Assembly: GCA_025355305.1 (NCBI GenBank)
Contig: JANXZW010000057.1
Coordinates: 1 to 63,625 of the forward strand
Direction: 5' to 3'
DNA from: Actinomycetes bacterium
GTDB taxonomy: Bacteria > Actinomycetota > Actinomycetes > Nanopelagicales > Nanopelagicaceae
Length of the DNA: 63,625 bases
Part shown: positions 8,287 through 17,500 of the stretch, piece by piece
Numbering within the stretch: the stretch's first letter is position 1
Layout: each line of letters opens with the position of its first letter
Translations under genes and position numbers: made by a program
The notes under the pieces: generated by a model
Told to the model about the DNA's origin: nothing
The model's database searches: none
Seen by the model: only the letters and a program-made list of their open reading frames with translations

Positions 8287-9732
8287 TTATGAACGAGCTT
8301 CCGAGAGGTTTTCATCAGCCGTCAGTTGTGCTCCGATTCTAGAGGCTAACGCTGGACGAGAGAGGATCGCAACTATCCCAATCGCCAACCAGAGGATTGC
8401 CGCTATTGGATAAGCGCGACCAGCACCTGTGGTTGGCCAGGGCAGTACATTTTTGTAGAGCGTGTAAATAAGGAGCGCAATTCCTGCCACTGGCACGATG
8501 ATCTCCCATTGTCTGACCCGCTTCTTTCCAGAGAAGAAGAGAAACTTTATCGCTCCAACGGTTGCCAAGAGATAGGCAACTAGGATGATCAGGGTTCCGA
8601 TCACACCACTTCCAAGGAAGATATCGAACGGTTTAACGTGCCAGATTAACTTCCACAGAATCATGATGATCGCCGAGGTAGCAACGATTATTCGAGTTGC
8701 ATTGACCGGGACGCCATTCTTCTCTGAAACAGTGGCGAGTTTTTGATTCCCTCCATCGCGAGCGAGGGAGAAGATAAGGCGGGAGCCACCGACGACACAA
8801 GCGAGACAGCAGCCAAATGCGCTCACCGCCGCACCCAGAGTAATTGTCGTTCCAATCCAGGATCCAACATATTTGGTACCGAGGTCACCGAGTAAGGAGC
8901 CCGAAGCGATGTAGGCCTTCACTCCTGCGGCATTAGTTCCAAAGCCCATTACCTCAACTGCGGTGACAACGACGAAATACACTCCGCCGAAAATGGCAGT
9001 TCCCAGCATGGCGCGAGGAATATCGCGACGCGGGTTCTTTGTCTCTTCGCCCAATGTCGATGCCGCTTCGAATCCCGCAAAGGAGAGAAATCCAAAGACA
9101 ACTCCGAGGAAGACGCCGCTGGTGCCGGTTCCCTTTGGAATGGAAAAGACCGACCAATCAACATGGTGGTTGTCAGGTGCGTGACCCCCGGCCAACTTGG
9201 CAAAGATGATGACCGTAGTAATTAAAATTAGGAGAACCGTAATTCCTTCTACAGTGAGTAGGACTCGTGTTCCGTTGCGAGCCGGTGCGACTGCCAGGAA
9301 GTAGGCGAGCACGAGAGCTATCGCGCCAACTGCGAAGCCAGACCAGGCTGGCTGATGGTGCCAAACGCCTAACTCATCCAGGAAGGTGGAACCAAAAATT
9401 CCTGCTGCCATTGAAGTCACACAACCATAAAAAATATATGTTCCAAGCAGGCCCCAGCCGGCAACAACACCGGATCGTGGACCCATAGTTGCGCCAACAA
9501 AACCATAGACGCTTCCGGCGTGGTTAAAATTTTGGCAGAGGCGGACAAAGCCGTATGCGATAAGGAGTACGCCGAGTGTTGCTAAAGCAAAGGCGACAGG
9601 GACCGCTCTGCCCACCACCCCAGCAGTTCCTTGTGGATTGATATTTGCAGCCATGGAGGGCGCCATCAAGGCGACAGAGATTCCGATCGCCTCCCAAACA
9701 TTGAGATTCTTAATGAGTTTCTTCCCGGACAT
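8287..9732 (-). CDS. APC-superfamily amino acid/polyamine permease
   Basis: A 481-residue, strongly hydrophobic protein with about 12 membrane segments. The APC hallmark FAGFEAASTLGEETKNPRRD falls in the middle, in the loop after the sixth segment. The N-terminal GISVALMAPSMAANINPQG is the usual unwound first helix that binds substrate. It should be a proton- or sodium-coupled importer of an amino acid, polyamine or similar amine. It is the first gene of the cassette, with a strong AGGAGG site and its own predicted promoter. Specificity cannot be assigned, but partnership with a gamma-glutamyl ligase favours an amine. Confidence 0.88.
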   Translation of the reverse strand: MSGKKLIKNLNVWEAIGISVALMAPSMAANINPQGTAGVVGRAVPVAFALATLGVLLIAYGFVRLCQNFNHAGSVYGFVGATMGPRSGVVAGWGLLGTYIFYGCVTSMAAGIFGSTFLDELGVWHHQPAWSGFAVGAIALVLAYFLAVAPARNGTRVLLTVEGITVLLILITTVIIFAKLAGGHAPDNHHVDWSVFSIPKGTGTSGVFLGVVFGFLSFAGFEAASTLGEETKNPRRDIPRAMLGTAIFGGVYFVVVTAVEVMGFGTNAAGVKAYIASGSLLGDLGTKYVGSWIGTTITLGAAVSAFGCCLACVVGGSRLIFSLARDGGNQKLATVSEKNGVPVNATRIIVATSAIIMILWKLIWHVKPFDIFLGSGVIGTLIILVAYLLATVGAIKFLFFSGKKRVRQWEIIVPVAGIALLIYTLYKNVLPWPTTGAGRAYPIAAILWLAIGIVAILSRPALASRIGAQLTADENLSEARS

Positions 9733-9762
9733 ATCTCCTCCTGAGGGTTGAATACAACTTGG

Positions 9763-9796
9763 ACAAGGTTACGAGCTCCCACCTTGTTCGTGACAA
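9763..9796 (-). promoter_or_regulatory. Predicted promoter and overlapping operator of the permease cassette
   Basis: A -35 like TTGTCA (9791-9796), a 17-bp spacer and a weak -10 CGTAAC (9768-9773) face the permease gene. A 7-bp inverted repeat, ACAAGGT at 9763-9769 and ACCTTGT at 9781-9787 (11-base spacing), lies in the spacer and just past the -10. That is where a repressor dimer would block transcription. The rest of the 131-base gap (9733-9863) shows no terminator I would trust. Confidence 0.4.
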
Positions 9797-9863
9797 TAGT
9801 CTGCGGTTCAAGAGAGAAAAAGGGAAGTACTTCACAGAAATATTTAAATAAATGTCGAGAAAA

Positions 9864-10742
9864 TCAACTCTGCAAAATCAATTTCCGTGTCTGCTCGCAA
9901 TCCAGCGCCATCTGCACTAGCAGCTCATCTAAACTGTCGAATTTGAGAGTGTCACGCAATCGCCAGACGAATTCCAATTTGGCTTCTTGGTCGTATAGGT
10001 CTAGACCGACTTGATCCACTGCGTATGCCTCGACCTGGCGGCCGCGCACTCCTGGAAAGGTGGGATTGGTTCCGATAGAGATGGCAGCAGCCCAGCGGAT
10101 TTCACCCACGGTTAACCAGCCGGCGTAAACGCCATCTGCCGGGATGGTCGCGTTGTCTGCCAAACCAATATTGGCAGTGGGATAGCCAATGGTGCGTCCC
10201 CGCTTCTCGCCGTGAACAACCGGTCCACGAAGATAAAAGGAGCGACCTAAAAGTTCACCAGCTCGCTCGACATCGCCATCGACGATTAGGGTTCGAATAC
10301 GAGAGGAGGAGATCGCGCTGCCTCGATTCTCTTCGAGTTGTACGGCGCTCACTTCAAAACCGTGGGCACGCTCGTGGAGATATTGAACATTACCGGCGGC
10401 CTTAAAGCCGAAGGTGAAGTTTGCTCCTACGGTTACGTGTGTAGCGCCTAAGCGCTCAACCAGAACTTCTGCAATGAAATCGTCGGGAGATTTGCTAGCA
10501 AACTCGCGGGTAAAAGGTAGAACGACTACCTCTGAGGCTCCATGGGCCTTTAAGAGAGCAATACGATCATCGAGATTGACTAAGGCGCTAGGGGTTCGTT
10601 CTGGTGCAAAGATCGAGGTTGGATGTGGGTGAAAGGTCAGCACCGTTACTGGTCCATGCTTGGCAGCTTCACTCAATATTTCTTGGTGACCGCGGTGAAC
10701 GCCGTCAAAGATTCCAATAGCCACGGAAGTCATAAGAGTCAC
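9864..10742 (-). CDS. ribF: Bifunctional riboflavin kinase / FAD synthetase
   Basis: RibF converts riboflavin to FMN and then FAD. The 292 residues hold an N-terminal nucleotidyltransferase (GIFDGVHRGH near residues 9-18) and a C-terminal flavokinase (EKRGRTIGYPTANI, then SIGTNPTF). The N-terminus is a little shorter than usual, starting almost at the first strand. The GTG at 10742 overlaps the truB stop (GTGA); an ATG at 10733 is an equally possible start. In relatives rpsO normally follows; here the permease cassette does. Confidence 0.95.
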   Translation of the reverse strand: MTLMTSVAIGIFDGVHRGHQEILSEAAKHGPVTVLTFHPHPTSIFAPERTPSALVNLDDRIALLKAHGASEVVVLPFTREFASKSPDDFIAEVLVERLGATHVTVGANFTFGFKAAGNVQYLHERAHGFEVSAVQLEENRGSAISSSRIRTLIVDGDVERAGELLGRSFYLRGPVVHGEKRGRTIGYPTANIGLADNATIPADGVYAGWLTVGEIRWAAAISIGTNPTFPGVRGRQVEAYAVDQVGLDLYDQEAKLEFVWRLRDTLKFDSLDELLVQMALDCEQTRKLILQS

Positions 10743-11623
10743 GTTACAGATTCTTTCATGGAAACGAGAGTCGGTGTCGCCTGCATCTTCACACCAAATA
10801 ATCTGTTCTCTAGCAAGGCCACGAAGGAGCTGCCTGGTGAGAGTGCGGCAACCGGACCCTCAGAAAGGTTTGGAGTTATCGCCCGACCAAATGAAATTTC
10901 GATCAGCTCATCGGGAGCCAGCTCACGAATCGGCAAGATTCGTGCAATTCCAAGAGCCGTAGAAATCAGCTCCGCGCTCTGCCAATCCAGACATTCACTG
11001 ATATCAAAGGGTGAGACAAGAGTTCTACGGAGTGCGGATAAGTGTCCCCCGACGCCTAAGGCGCTTCCCAGGTCGCGTGCAATTGCACGAATGTAGGTAC
11101 CCGCCGAGCATTGGACCGATATATCTACCGTGATCGCGGTATCAGATCGGAGAATGGAGTGAATTTCAATTGCCGTGATCGTGACCTCGCGAGCCGGAAG
11201 TTCAAATTCTTCACCCGCACGGACTCTGGCATGTGCGCTCTTGCCATCAACCTTGATTGCGCTGACATTGCTCGGGCGCTGCGAAATAGTTCCAACCAAC
11301 TTCTGCAATGAATCAAAAATGGCAGAGTCGGTAATCGCTTCTAGAACGGAGTAAGGAGCAACTGTGAGAACTTCGCCTTCCACATCATCAGTCACCGTTG
11401 ATTTCCCGAGCGAGATTATGGCGTCGTAGCCCTTGGTGCCATCGACAACATATTGCAGGAGTCTGGTGGCATCACCGATACCAATTACCAATACCCCGGT
11501 GGCCATCGGATCGAGAGTTCCTGCATGACCGACCTTCTTTGTACCGAAGCGGCGCCGAATCTTCGCCACAACATCATGGCTCGTCAGACCGCTCGCCTTA
11601 TCAACGAGCAAGAAACCATCCAT
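10739..11623 (-). CDS. truB: tRNA pseudouridine-55 synthase
   Basis: TruB isomerises U55 in the T-loop of tRNAs. The 294-residue product has the family core: DGFLLVDKASGLTSHDVV at the N-terminus, KVGHAGTLDPMATGVL with the catalytic Asp, and the TYIRAIARDLG segment. The ATG at 11623 is chosen by homology. An in-frame ATG at 11662 inside rbfA would add 13 unrelated residues, although an AGGAG directly abuts it. It starts ten bases after rbfA and overlaps ribF by four bases, in the infB-rbfA-truB-ribF block. Confidence 0.95.
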   Translation of the reverse strand: MDGFLLVDKASGLTSHDVVAKIRRRFGTKKVGHAGTLDPMATGVLVIGIGDATRLLQYVVDGTKGYDAIISLGKSTVTDDVEGEVLTVAPYSVLEAITDSAIFDSLQKLVGTISQRPSNVSAIKVDGKSAHARVRAGEEFELPAREVTITAIEIHSILRSDTAITVDISVQCSAGTYIRAIARDLGSALGVGGHLSALRRTLVSPFDISECLDWQSAELISTALGIARILPIRELAPDELIEISFGRAITPNLSEGPVAALSPGSSFVALLENRLFGVKMQATPTLVSMKESVT

Positions 11624-11633
11624 GAGTGCGGAG

Positions 11634-12050
11634 TTACTCGGTGACCTTGTAAGGGTCGGCATCTCCTACGGGCTTGGCGTTCTCACGTAACTTTGCGAGC
11701 TCGGCATCTGCCGCAAGTACTGATGACATGAGATCGTTCATTGCGCTGGCAGATTCTTGTAGTCCGTCCGCAAAGAACTCGAGGCTTGGGGTGATACGTA
11801 ATCCCAGCGCGTTACCCACTTCGCGGCGAATCAACCCCTTGGCCGAAGCCAGGGCCGCTGCGGTTCCCGATTGAGCATCGGCATCACCAAGTACGGTGTA
11901 GAAGATAGATGCCTGTTGCAGGTCGCCGGTAACGCGAACATCGGTGACCGTGACAAAGCCAAGACGTGGGTCTTTCACCCGGGTCTCGATCGTTGTCGCG
12001 ATCACCTCTTTAATGCGATCAGCCACTTTAAGTGCACGATTTGATGCCAT
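11634..12050 (-). CDS. rbfA: Ribosome-binding factor A
   Basis: RbfA is a KH-fold factor for late maturation of the 16S rRNA 5' end in the 30S subunit. The 138 residues include RALKVADRIKEVIA, the conserved RVKDPRLGFVTVTDV and the TPSLEFFAD segment. It begins two bases after the infB stop, so translation is coupled, and is followed closely by truB. Length and context are normal. Confidence 0.95.
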   Translation of the reverse strand: MASNRALKVADRIKEVIATTIETRVKDPRLGFVTVTDVRVTGDLQQASIFYTVLGDADAQSGTAAALASAKGLIRREVGNALGLRITPSLEFFADGLQESASAMNDLMSSVLAADAELAKLRENAKPVGDADPYKVTE

Positions 12051-12052
12051 GG

Positions 12053-14773
12053 TTAAACCCGCTTCTTCTCGCGAATCTCGAATACCTGGATTACATCGCC
12101 AACTTCAAGCTCCTTGTATGAACCGAGTCCGATACCGCACTCGAATCCATCTTTAACTTCTGTTGCATCATCCTTGAAGCGACGCAGTGACTCGATCGTC
12201 AAGTTTTCACCAAGGATCGCTCCGTTCCGCAAAGTGCGAGCTTTGCCATTGCGGCGAATAAATCCATCAAGAACTAAGCAACCAGCGATGTTTCCGACCT
12301 TGCTTGATTTGAAGATATCGCGGACCTCTGCATTACCGAGTACAACCTCCTCGTACTCTGGCTTGAGTAGACCCTTAAGGGATGCCTCGATCTCTTCAAT
12401 CGCCTGATAGATGACGGTGTAGAAGCGAACTTCGACACCTTCTTGATCAGCGAAGATTGCGGTCTGTGGCTCTGGCTTAACGTTGAAGCCGATAATGACA
12501 GCTGTGGAGGCAGATGCAAGCGTGACGTCGTTCTTGGTAATCGCACCAACGCCACGGTGGATAACGCGAAGATCAACCTCGCTGCCAACATCGAGTTGTA
12601 GCAGGGCATCTTCAAGAGCTTCAACTGAACCTGAAACGTCACCCTTGAGGATGAGGTTAAGAGTGCTGACCTTTGATTGCTCCATGAAGTCTTCCAGAGA
12701 GACCTTTTTACGAGTCTTAGCGAGCAGAGCGTTACGCATTGCAAGTTGTCGCTTCTCAGCTATCTGACGAGCGGTACGATCATCTTCAGCGACAATGAAG
12801 GAATCACCAGCGCCTGGAACCGAGGTAAAGCCAAGAACTTGTACCGGGCGAGATGGACCAGCCTCAGCCACTGCATCGCCATTCTCATCGAGCATGGCAC
12901 GCACGCGTCCGTAAGCACCACCGGCAACAATTGCATCTCCAACGCGCAAAGTTCCTCGTTGTACGAGAACGGTTGCCACGGGTCCGCGACCCTTATCTAG
13001 GTTGGCTTCAATAGCCACACCGCGAGCAACATCGTCGGCGATGGCGCGCAGATCCAGAGCGGCATCTGCAGTAAGTAGCACGCTATCAATCAACTCATCG
13101 AGACCCTCACCCGATTTGGCAGAGACATTTACGAAGATTGTAGTTCCGCCGTATTCCTCCGCGATCAAGTTGTACTCGGTTAATTGCTGGCGGACCTTAT
13201 CGGGGTTCGCACCTTCCTTATCAACCTTGTTAACTGCAACGACGATTGGAACATCGGCTGCCTGAGCGTGGTTAAGCGCTTCAATAGTCTGTGGCATGAC
13301 GCCGTCATCCGCGGCAACAACGAGGATCGCGATATCGGTTACCTTGGCACCACGAGCACGCATAGCCGTGAAAGCCTCATGACCTGGGGTATCGATAAAG
13401 GTAATTGCGCGCTCTACGCCATCATGCATACGGTGAATCTGATATGCGCCGATGTGCTGCGTGATTCCACCAGCCTCAGATTTAACAACTTCAGTCTTAC
13501 GGATGGCATCCAAGAGACGAGTCTTACCGTGATCAACGTGACCCATGACGGTCACGATTGGTGAGCGCACGACGAGATCTTCATCGGAAATATCTTCGAG
13601 CTCCTGCTCTAGGTTGATATCGAACTCTTCAAGGAGTTCACGATCCTCATCCTCTGGGCTAACGACTTGGATAACAAAACCAAGCTCACCGCCCAGGATC
13701 TTGAAGGTATCCTCATCAACAGATTGCGTAGCAGTAACCATCTCACCTAAGTGGAAGAGAGCAGAGACTAATGATGCTGGATCGCCATTAATCTTCTCGG
13801 CAAAGTCCATCAGGCTTGCGCCGCGACGTAAGCGAATTACGGTCTTACCATCACCGTGAGGAACAACCGCGCCTCCCAGAGATGGAGCCGCCATATTGTC
13901 GAACTCTTCGCGTAGCGCCTTCTTACTCTTATGCGCCTTGCCCTTCTTACTTCCCTGCTTTCCAAATGCACCAGCGGTACCGCCACGTTGATGGCGACCA
14001 CCACCCTTGCCACCAAAGTTTGATGGACCCGTTGCAGCTGGAGCTGCTGAAGGGGAACGATACGGGGAGCCACCAGAAGCTCCTCCTGGACGTGGAGCGC
14101 CTGCACCCGCTGGACGTGGAGCGCCTGCACCCGCTGGACGGGCTGCAAAACCAGGACGAACTGCGCCAGGGCGATTGCCTGCCATGGGTGGGCGCTCACC
14201 TGGACGAATTGGACGATTTGCAGGTGGACGTGGAATTGCACCGCCGACTGCAGATGTAAACGGATTATTTCCAGCGCGCGGAGGGCGTGGAATTGCACCA
14301 GCACCCTGAACTGGATTTGGGGTGGCAAAGGGATTGTTACCTGGACGCGGTGGCTTTGGAAGCGTGCCATCGGCTGCTGGTGATTTAATCTCAGGGGCTG
14401 CTGTTGTTGGTGCAACAGGAAGTACCGGTACTACCGGTGGACGGGGTACCGCCGATGCCGGAGCAGTAGATCCCGCTGATATACCTAGCTGGTTACGTGT
14501 GCTCTCATCGAGTTGTGCGATAGCTGCGTCAATTTCAGCCTGAGTTGGCTCTGGCTTCTTTGGCGCTGCCTTCTTGGCAGCAGCCTTCTTAACCGGCGCG
14601 CTATCGGCCGGCTTCATATCGGGGAACTTCTCCATCAACTTGCGCACCACGGGTGCTTCAACAGTCGATGATGCTGACTTAACGAACTCACCAACTTCTT
14701 GTAACTTGGTGAGGAGCTCTTTGCTATCGAGCCCTAACTCTTTTGCTAATTCGTAAACGCGGACCTTTGCCAC
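12053..14773 (-). CDS. infB: Translation initiation factor IF-2
   Basis: IF-2 is the GTPase that places initiator tRNA on the 30S subunit and promotes subunit joining. The 906 residues start with an IF2-N domain ([15 protein letters not shown]). A long Pro/Gly/Ala/Arg-rich linker (roughly residues 60-280) follows and includes a duplicated segment. The G domain has GHVDHGKT near residue 410, DTPGHE and NKVDK. C-terminal domains II-IV close the protein. The start is a GTG with GGAAGG five bases upstream. It lies between ylxR and rbfA, as in most actinobacteria. Confidence 0.97.
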   Translation of the reverse strand: MAKVRVYELAKELGLDSKELLTKLQEVGEFVKSASSTVEAPVVRKLMEKFPDMKPADSAPVKKAAAKKAAPKKPEPTQAEIDAAIAQLDESTRNQLGISAGSTAPASAVPRPPVVPVLPVAPTTAAPEIKSPAADGTLPKPPRPGNNPFATPNPVQGAGAIPRPPRAGNNPFTSAVGGAIPRPPANRPIRPGERPPMAGNRPGAVRPGFAARPAGAGAPRPAGAGAPRPGGASGGSPYRSPSAAPAATGPSNFGGKGGGRHQRGGTAGAFGKQGSKKGKAHKSKKALREEFDNMAAPSLGGAVVPHGDGKTVIRLRRGASLMDFAEKINGDPASLVSALFHLGEMVTATQSVDEDTFKILGGELGFVIQVVSPEDEDRELLEEFDINLEQELEDISDEDLVVRSPIVTVMGHVDHGKTRLLDAIRKTEVVKSEAGGITQHIGAYQIHRMHDGVERAITFIDTPGHEAFTAMRARGAKVTDIAILVVAADDGVMPQTIEALNHAQAADVPIVVAVNKVDKEGANPDKVRQQLTEYNLIAEEYGGTTIFVNVSAKSGEGLDELIDSVLLTADAALDLRAIADDVARGVAIEANLDKGRGPVATVLVQRGTLRVGDAIVAGGAYGRVRAMLDENGDAVAEAGPSRPVQVLGFTSVPGAGDSFIVAEDDRTARQIAEKRQLAMRNALLAKTRKKVSLEDFMEQSKVSTLNLILKGDVSGSVEALEDALLQLDVGSEVDLRVIHRGVGAITKNDVTLASASTAVIIGFNVKPEPQTAIFADQEGVEVRFYTVIYQAIEEIEASLKGLLKPEYEEVVLGNAEVRDIFKSSKVGNIAGCLVLDGFIRRNGKARTLRNGAILGENLTIESLRRFKDDATEVKDGFECGIGLGSYKELEVGDVIQVFEIREKKRV
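14086..14133. repeat. 24-bp tandem duplication in the infB linker
   Basis: Two exact 24-base copies (14086-14109 and 14110-14133) lie in the IF-2 linker and encode a duplicated PAGAGAPR stretch. A degenerate partial third copy follows. In-frame unit length means copy number can change without breaking the gene. Confidence 0.85.
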
Positions 14774-14833
14774 AGTTGCCTTCCTGGTTCTCGGCCCCTG
14801 CGTCTATCGCGGAGCCTAAATAAGTGCCTTACT

Positions 14834-14854
14834 CATGAGCGCGAGGTGCTCATG
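14834..14854 (-). other. Hairpin in the ylxR-infB gap
   Basis: CATGAGC and GCTCATG form a 7-bp stem with a 7-base loop in the 96-base gap between ylxR and infB. There is no U-tract on the minus strand, so it is not a standard terminator. It may be an RNA processing or stability element; the function is unknown. Confidence 0.4.
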
Positions 14855-14869
14855 ATTGTGTATGTGCCT

Positions 14870-15166
14870 TCATTTTTGCTCCCTATCAATCGTTAAACGG
14901 TTATTCGTATAACGCTCATTCGTAAGACTTCTTTTGAGGAAATCCTCAAGGTCGATAGTGCCAAGTTCTTCTCTGGACTTAAAAGCCCTTGTGAAGGAAT
15001 GGCGTTGCGTTGCCAACTCGAAACATCTCGGGTGTAGCCACGCTCCTCGACCATGGAGTTCGCGATCGGGATCTGGAGTTACCTGACCATCAATTGCGAC
15101 TAGGTGGAGGAGTCCTTTCGAACTCTCCCGGTTCCGACAGGCGATACAGCTGCGCATCTGAACCAT
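14870..15166 (-). CDS. ylxR: YlxR family RNA-binding protein (DUF448)
   Basis: A 98-residue member of the YlxR family, a small protein encoded between nusA and infB in many bacteria. The signature RSCIACR near the N-terminus and GRGAWLHP in the middle are both present. Family members bind nucleic acid, and some modulate the RNA component of RNase P; the role here is not established. The ATG at 15166 follows an AAGG site at the end of nusA. The C-terminal tail is charged and poorly conserved. Confidence 0.92.
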   Translation of the reverse strand: MVQMRSCIACRNRESSKGLLHLVAIDGQVTPDPDRELHGRGAWLHPRCFELATQRHSFTRAFKSREELGTIDLEDFLKRSLTNERYTNNRLTIDREQK

Positions 15167-15177
15167 TAGGGAGAACC

Positions 15178-16260
15178 TTACTCGCTCGGGGCGGAGAGGC
15201 GTAAATCCTCACTGTCAGCGGCGAGCGCCTGGGCTGCCGCAGCCTCTGCCGCAGCTGAGGCCTTAGCAATATCACTCGGCTTCAGTAACCGTTCGACGGG
15301 GTTATCGGGGTGAATATCCATCCGCCAACCCGTTAGTTTGACCGCGAGCCGGACATTTTGGCCATCCTTGCCAATCGCTAAGGAGAGCTGGAAATCAGGC
15401 ACGATGACCTTGGCTGACCTTGCGGCTAAATCCACGATCTCAACGCTAGTCACCCGCGCCGGTGCTAAAGCGCTGGCAACGTAGAGGGCGGGATCTTCCG
15501 AGAAATCTACGATATCGATCTTCTCGCCATGAAGTTCGTCGGTGACCGCCTTTGATCGTGCGCCCATTGGGCCAATTAAAGCGCCCTTTGGACTGACCCC
15601 CACGCGGTTAGAGCGGACTGACACCTTGGAGCGATGTCCTGGTTCGCGGGAGACACCAATGATCTCAACGACGCGATCCTTGAGTTCAGGGACTTCGAGG
15701 GTAAAGAGCATCTTTACAAACATGGGATGGGTGCGCGAGAGAGTGACCTCAGGTCCCTTCTCGCCCTGGCGCACGTCGACAACATAGGCCTTGATGCGAT
15801 CCCCGTGCTTGAAGTGCTCGGTCGGCACTTGCTCGTTCAGGGGTACCTTGCCCTCCACCCGTCCGAGGTCCACATAGACGATATTTGCATCACGACCCTG
15901 TTGAACAATTCCAGAGATGATGTCCCCAACACTCCCCGTGAACTCCGCGACGATTCCAGCATCATTCATGGCGCGCATCTTCTCTTTCAAGACTTTGCGA
16001 ACCAGGGATTTGATCTTCGATTCGAATCCTTCTGGCATATCGGTAATGGTGCCGGAGTAAATTCCTTCGGAATCAAATTGTGGAACATGAATCAAGATCT
16101 CACCGGTCTGGCGATTGAGGACGGCACGACCTTGTGGCTTTGCCTCGGGAATCTCGCAATAGCCTTCGGTCACTGTCTGCTCAATAGAGTTAATTAATTT
16201 TTCCAGGGGGATTCCCTTCTCAACCGTCATGGCAAGAAGTGCATCAACATCAACGCTCAT
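15178..16260 (-). CDS. nusA: Transcription termination/antitermination factor NusA
   Basis: NusA binds RNA polymerase and nascent RNA to modulate pausing, termination and antitermination. The 360 residues comprise the N-terminal polymerase-binding domain, an S1 domain (GDRIKAYVVDVRQGEKGPEV) and two KH domains (PKGALIGPMGARSKAV; SLAIGKDGQNVRLAVKLTGW). The C-terminal acidic repeats of enterobacterial NusA are missing, as in other actinobacteria. A short Ala-rich tail ends the protein. It overlaps rimP by four bases (ATGA). Confidence 0.96.
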   Translation of the reverse strand: MSVDVDALLAMTVEKGIPLEKLINSIEQTVTEGYCEIPEAKPQGRAVLNRQTGEILIHVPQFDSEGIYSGTITDMPEGFESKIKSLVRKVLKEKMRAMNDAGIVAEFTGSVGDIISGIVQQGRDANIVYVDLGRVEGKVPLNEQVPTEHFKHGDRIKAYVVDVRQGEKGPEVTLSRTHPMFVKMLFTLEVPELKDRVVEIIGVSREPGHRSKVSVRSNRVGVSPKGALIGPMGARSKAVTDELHGEKIDIVDFSEDPALYVASALAPARVTSVEIVDLAARSAKVIVPDFQLSLAIGKDGQNVRLAVKLTGWRMDIHPDNPVERLLKPSDIAKASAAAEAAAAQALAADSEDLRLSAPSE

Positions 16261-16712
16261 TCTTGCTCACCTTTGTTGAGTGACTTAAATTCAATTTCAA
16301 TCTGGGCGAGAGAGATATCAGCGAGCGCGACCACTTCACCATCAATTACTACGTTCTGCTCCGCCTGCTCTCCAATGCGACCCTTCTTTATTAAGCCATT
16401 GATGAGAGTTGCGGTGACCAATCGACCTTGATTCTTACGCCAGTGGCGCGGGAGGGTCAGTGCTCGATCTGTACCGGGAGTCGTGACTTCGAGAGTAAAG
16501 GGGTGCTCACCGAGTTCAGGAAGATTTTCCAATATTTCAGAGATTTCTTTGGTGACCACGGTGACTTGATCGAGATTCAGGGGGAGATCGCCATCTATAA
16601 CAACGGTGAGGAGTCGAGGTGAGCCACCTTCAAGGGTGACCTCTTCAAGATATACGCCAGCCGCCGCAACAATCGGGGCTAAGCTCGAGGTAATTGCCTC
16701 AATAACACTCAT
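16257..16712 (-). CDS. rimP: Ribosome maturation factor RimP
   Basis: RimP assists 30S assembly early in maturation. The 151-residue product has the N-terminal alpha/beta domain with LTVVIDGD, the conserved HPFTLEVTTPGTDRALTLP and a C-terminal SH3-like domain. It starts 17 bases after the TauE-like gene and overlaps nusA. In most actinobacteria rimP follows proS more directly. Confidence 0.94.
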   Translation of the reverse strand: MSVIEAITSSLAPIVAAAGVYLEEVTLEGGSPRLLTVVIDGDLPLNLDQVTVVTKEISEILENLPELGEHPFTLEVTTPGTDRALTLPRHWRKNQGRLVTATLINGLIKKGRIGEQAEQNVVIDGEVVALADISLAQIEIEFKSLNKGEQE

Positions 16713-16729
16713 TACTGGCTCACTTTCCG

Positions 16730-17500
16730 CTATTTAGTTATAACCCAACTATAACTCAACTTCGCAATCAGGGCCGCCACCACAAATAGGAAGATGCGAC
16801 GCACGAGGGGTGAACCGCCTCGAATCGCCAGTCGAGAGCCAATTAGCGCGCCGATAACATTGGCAAAAGCGAGCGCTAATCCCAGGCGCCACCAGATATG
16901 ACCCGTGATTTGAAAGGTCAGGATTGCGCCGAAGTTCGTTGCGATATTTACGAGTTTCGCCGTCGCACTCGCCTTTAAGAATTCGTATCCAACAATGATG
17001 ACAAGCAGGAAGACGAGAAAAGTTCCAGTACCCGGGCCAAAGATTCCGTCGTAGAAACCGATGAGGAGTCCACAGCCAGCGACGATCCAAAGGCGCGTTG
17101 TATCTGTGAATCGCAGACGTTCATCTAATCCGAGTTCAGGTTTACGCCAGGTGTATATCCCGACTAGCACCAAGAGAGTGAGAATCAACGGATGAAATAC
17201 CGTCGTTGGGAAATGCGATGCAAGACGCGCCCCAGCAATTGATCCGACAAGGGCAGGTAGCGCCATCGTTGTGGTTAGTCGGAGGTCTGGTCTTACCTTC
17301 TTGAAGTACGAAGCGGCAGCGGTAGATGTTCCAAAGATCGAGGGGATCTTATTTGTGCCGAGAATCAATGGAATCGGCTTATTGGAAATTCCAAGCAGTA
17401 ACGCCGGAAGTTGGACAAGTCCTCCACCGCCGGCAACGGCATCAACAAATCCGGCGAAGCCCGCCGCGAGGGCTAAGAAGAGAAAGTTTGCAACCGACAT
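16730..17500 (-). CDS. TauE/SafE-family sulfite/organic anion exporter
   Basis: A 256-residue membrane protein with about eight hydrophobic segments. It has the TauE/SafE N-terminal pattern AGFVDAVAGGGGLVQLPALL and the second-half repeat GFYDGIFGPGTGTF. The family exports sulfite, sulfoacetate or related anions; the substrate is not predictable. The start overlaps the proS stop by one base (TAATG) with no independent ribosome site. It is therefore translated by coupling inside the translation-factor operon, an unusual place for a transporter. Confidence 0.9.
   Translation of the reverse strand: MSVANFLFLALAAGFAGFVDAVAGGGGLVQLPALLLGISNKPIPLILGTNKIPSIFGTSTAAASYFKKVRPDLRLTTTMALPALVGSIAGARLASHFPTTVFHPLILTLLVLVGIYTWRKPELGLDERLRFTDTTRLWIVAGCGLLIGFYDGIFGPGTGTFLVFLLVIIVGYEFLKASATAKLVNIATNFGAILTFQITGHIWWRLGLALAFANVIGALIGSRLAIRGGSPLVRRIFLFVVAALIAKLSYSWVITK

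Noticed and set aside
9820-9840. GAAGTACTTC palindrome followed by CCTTTTT after ribF considered as a terminator
   Set aside because: The stem is only four base pairs around a 2-base centre, too weak to support.
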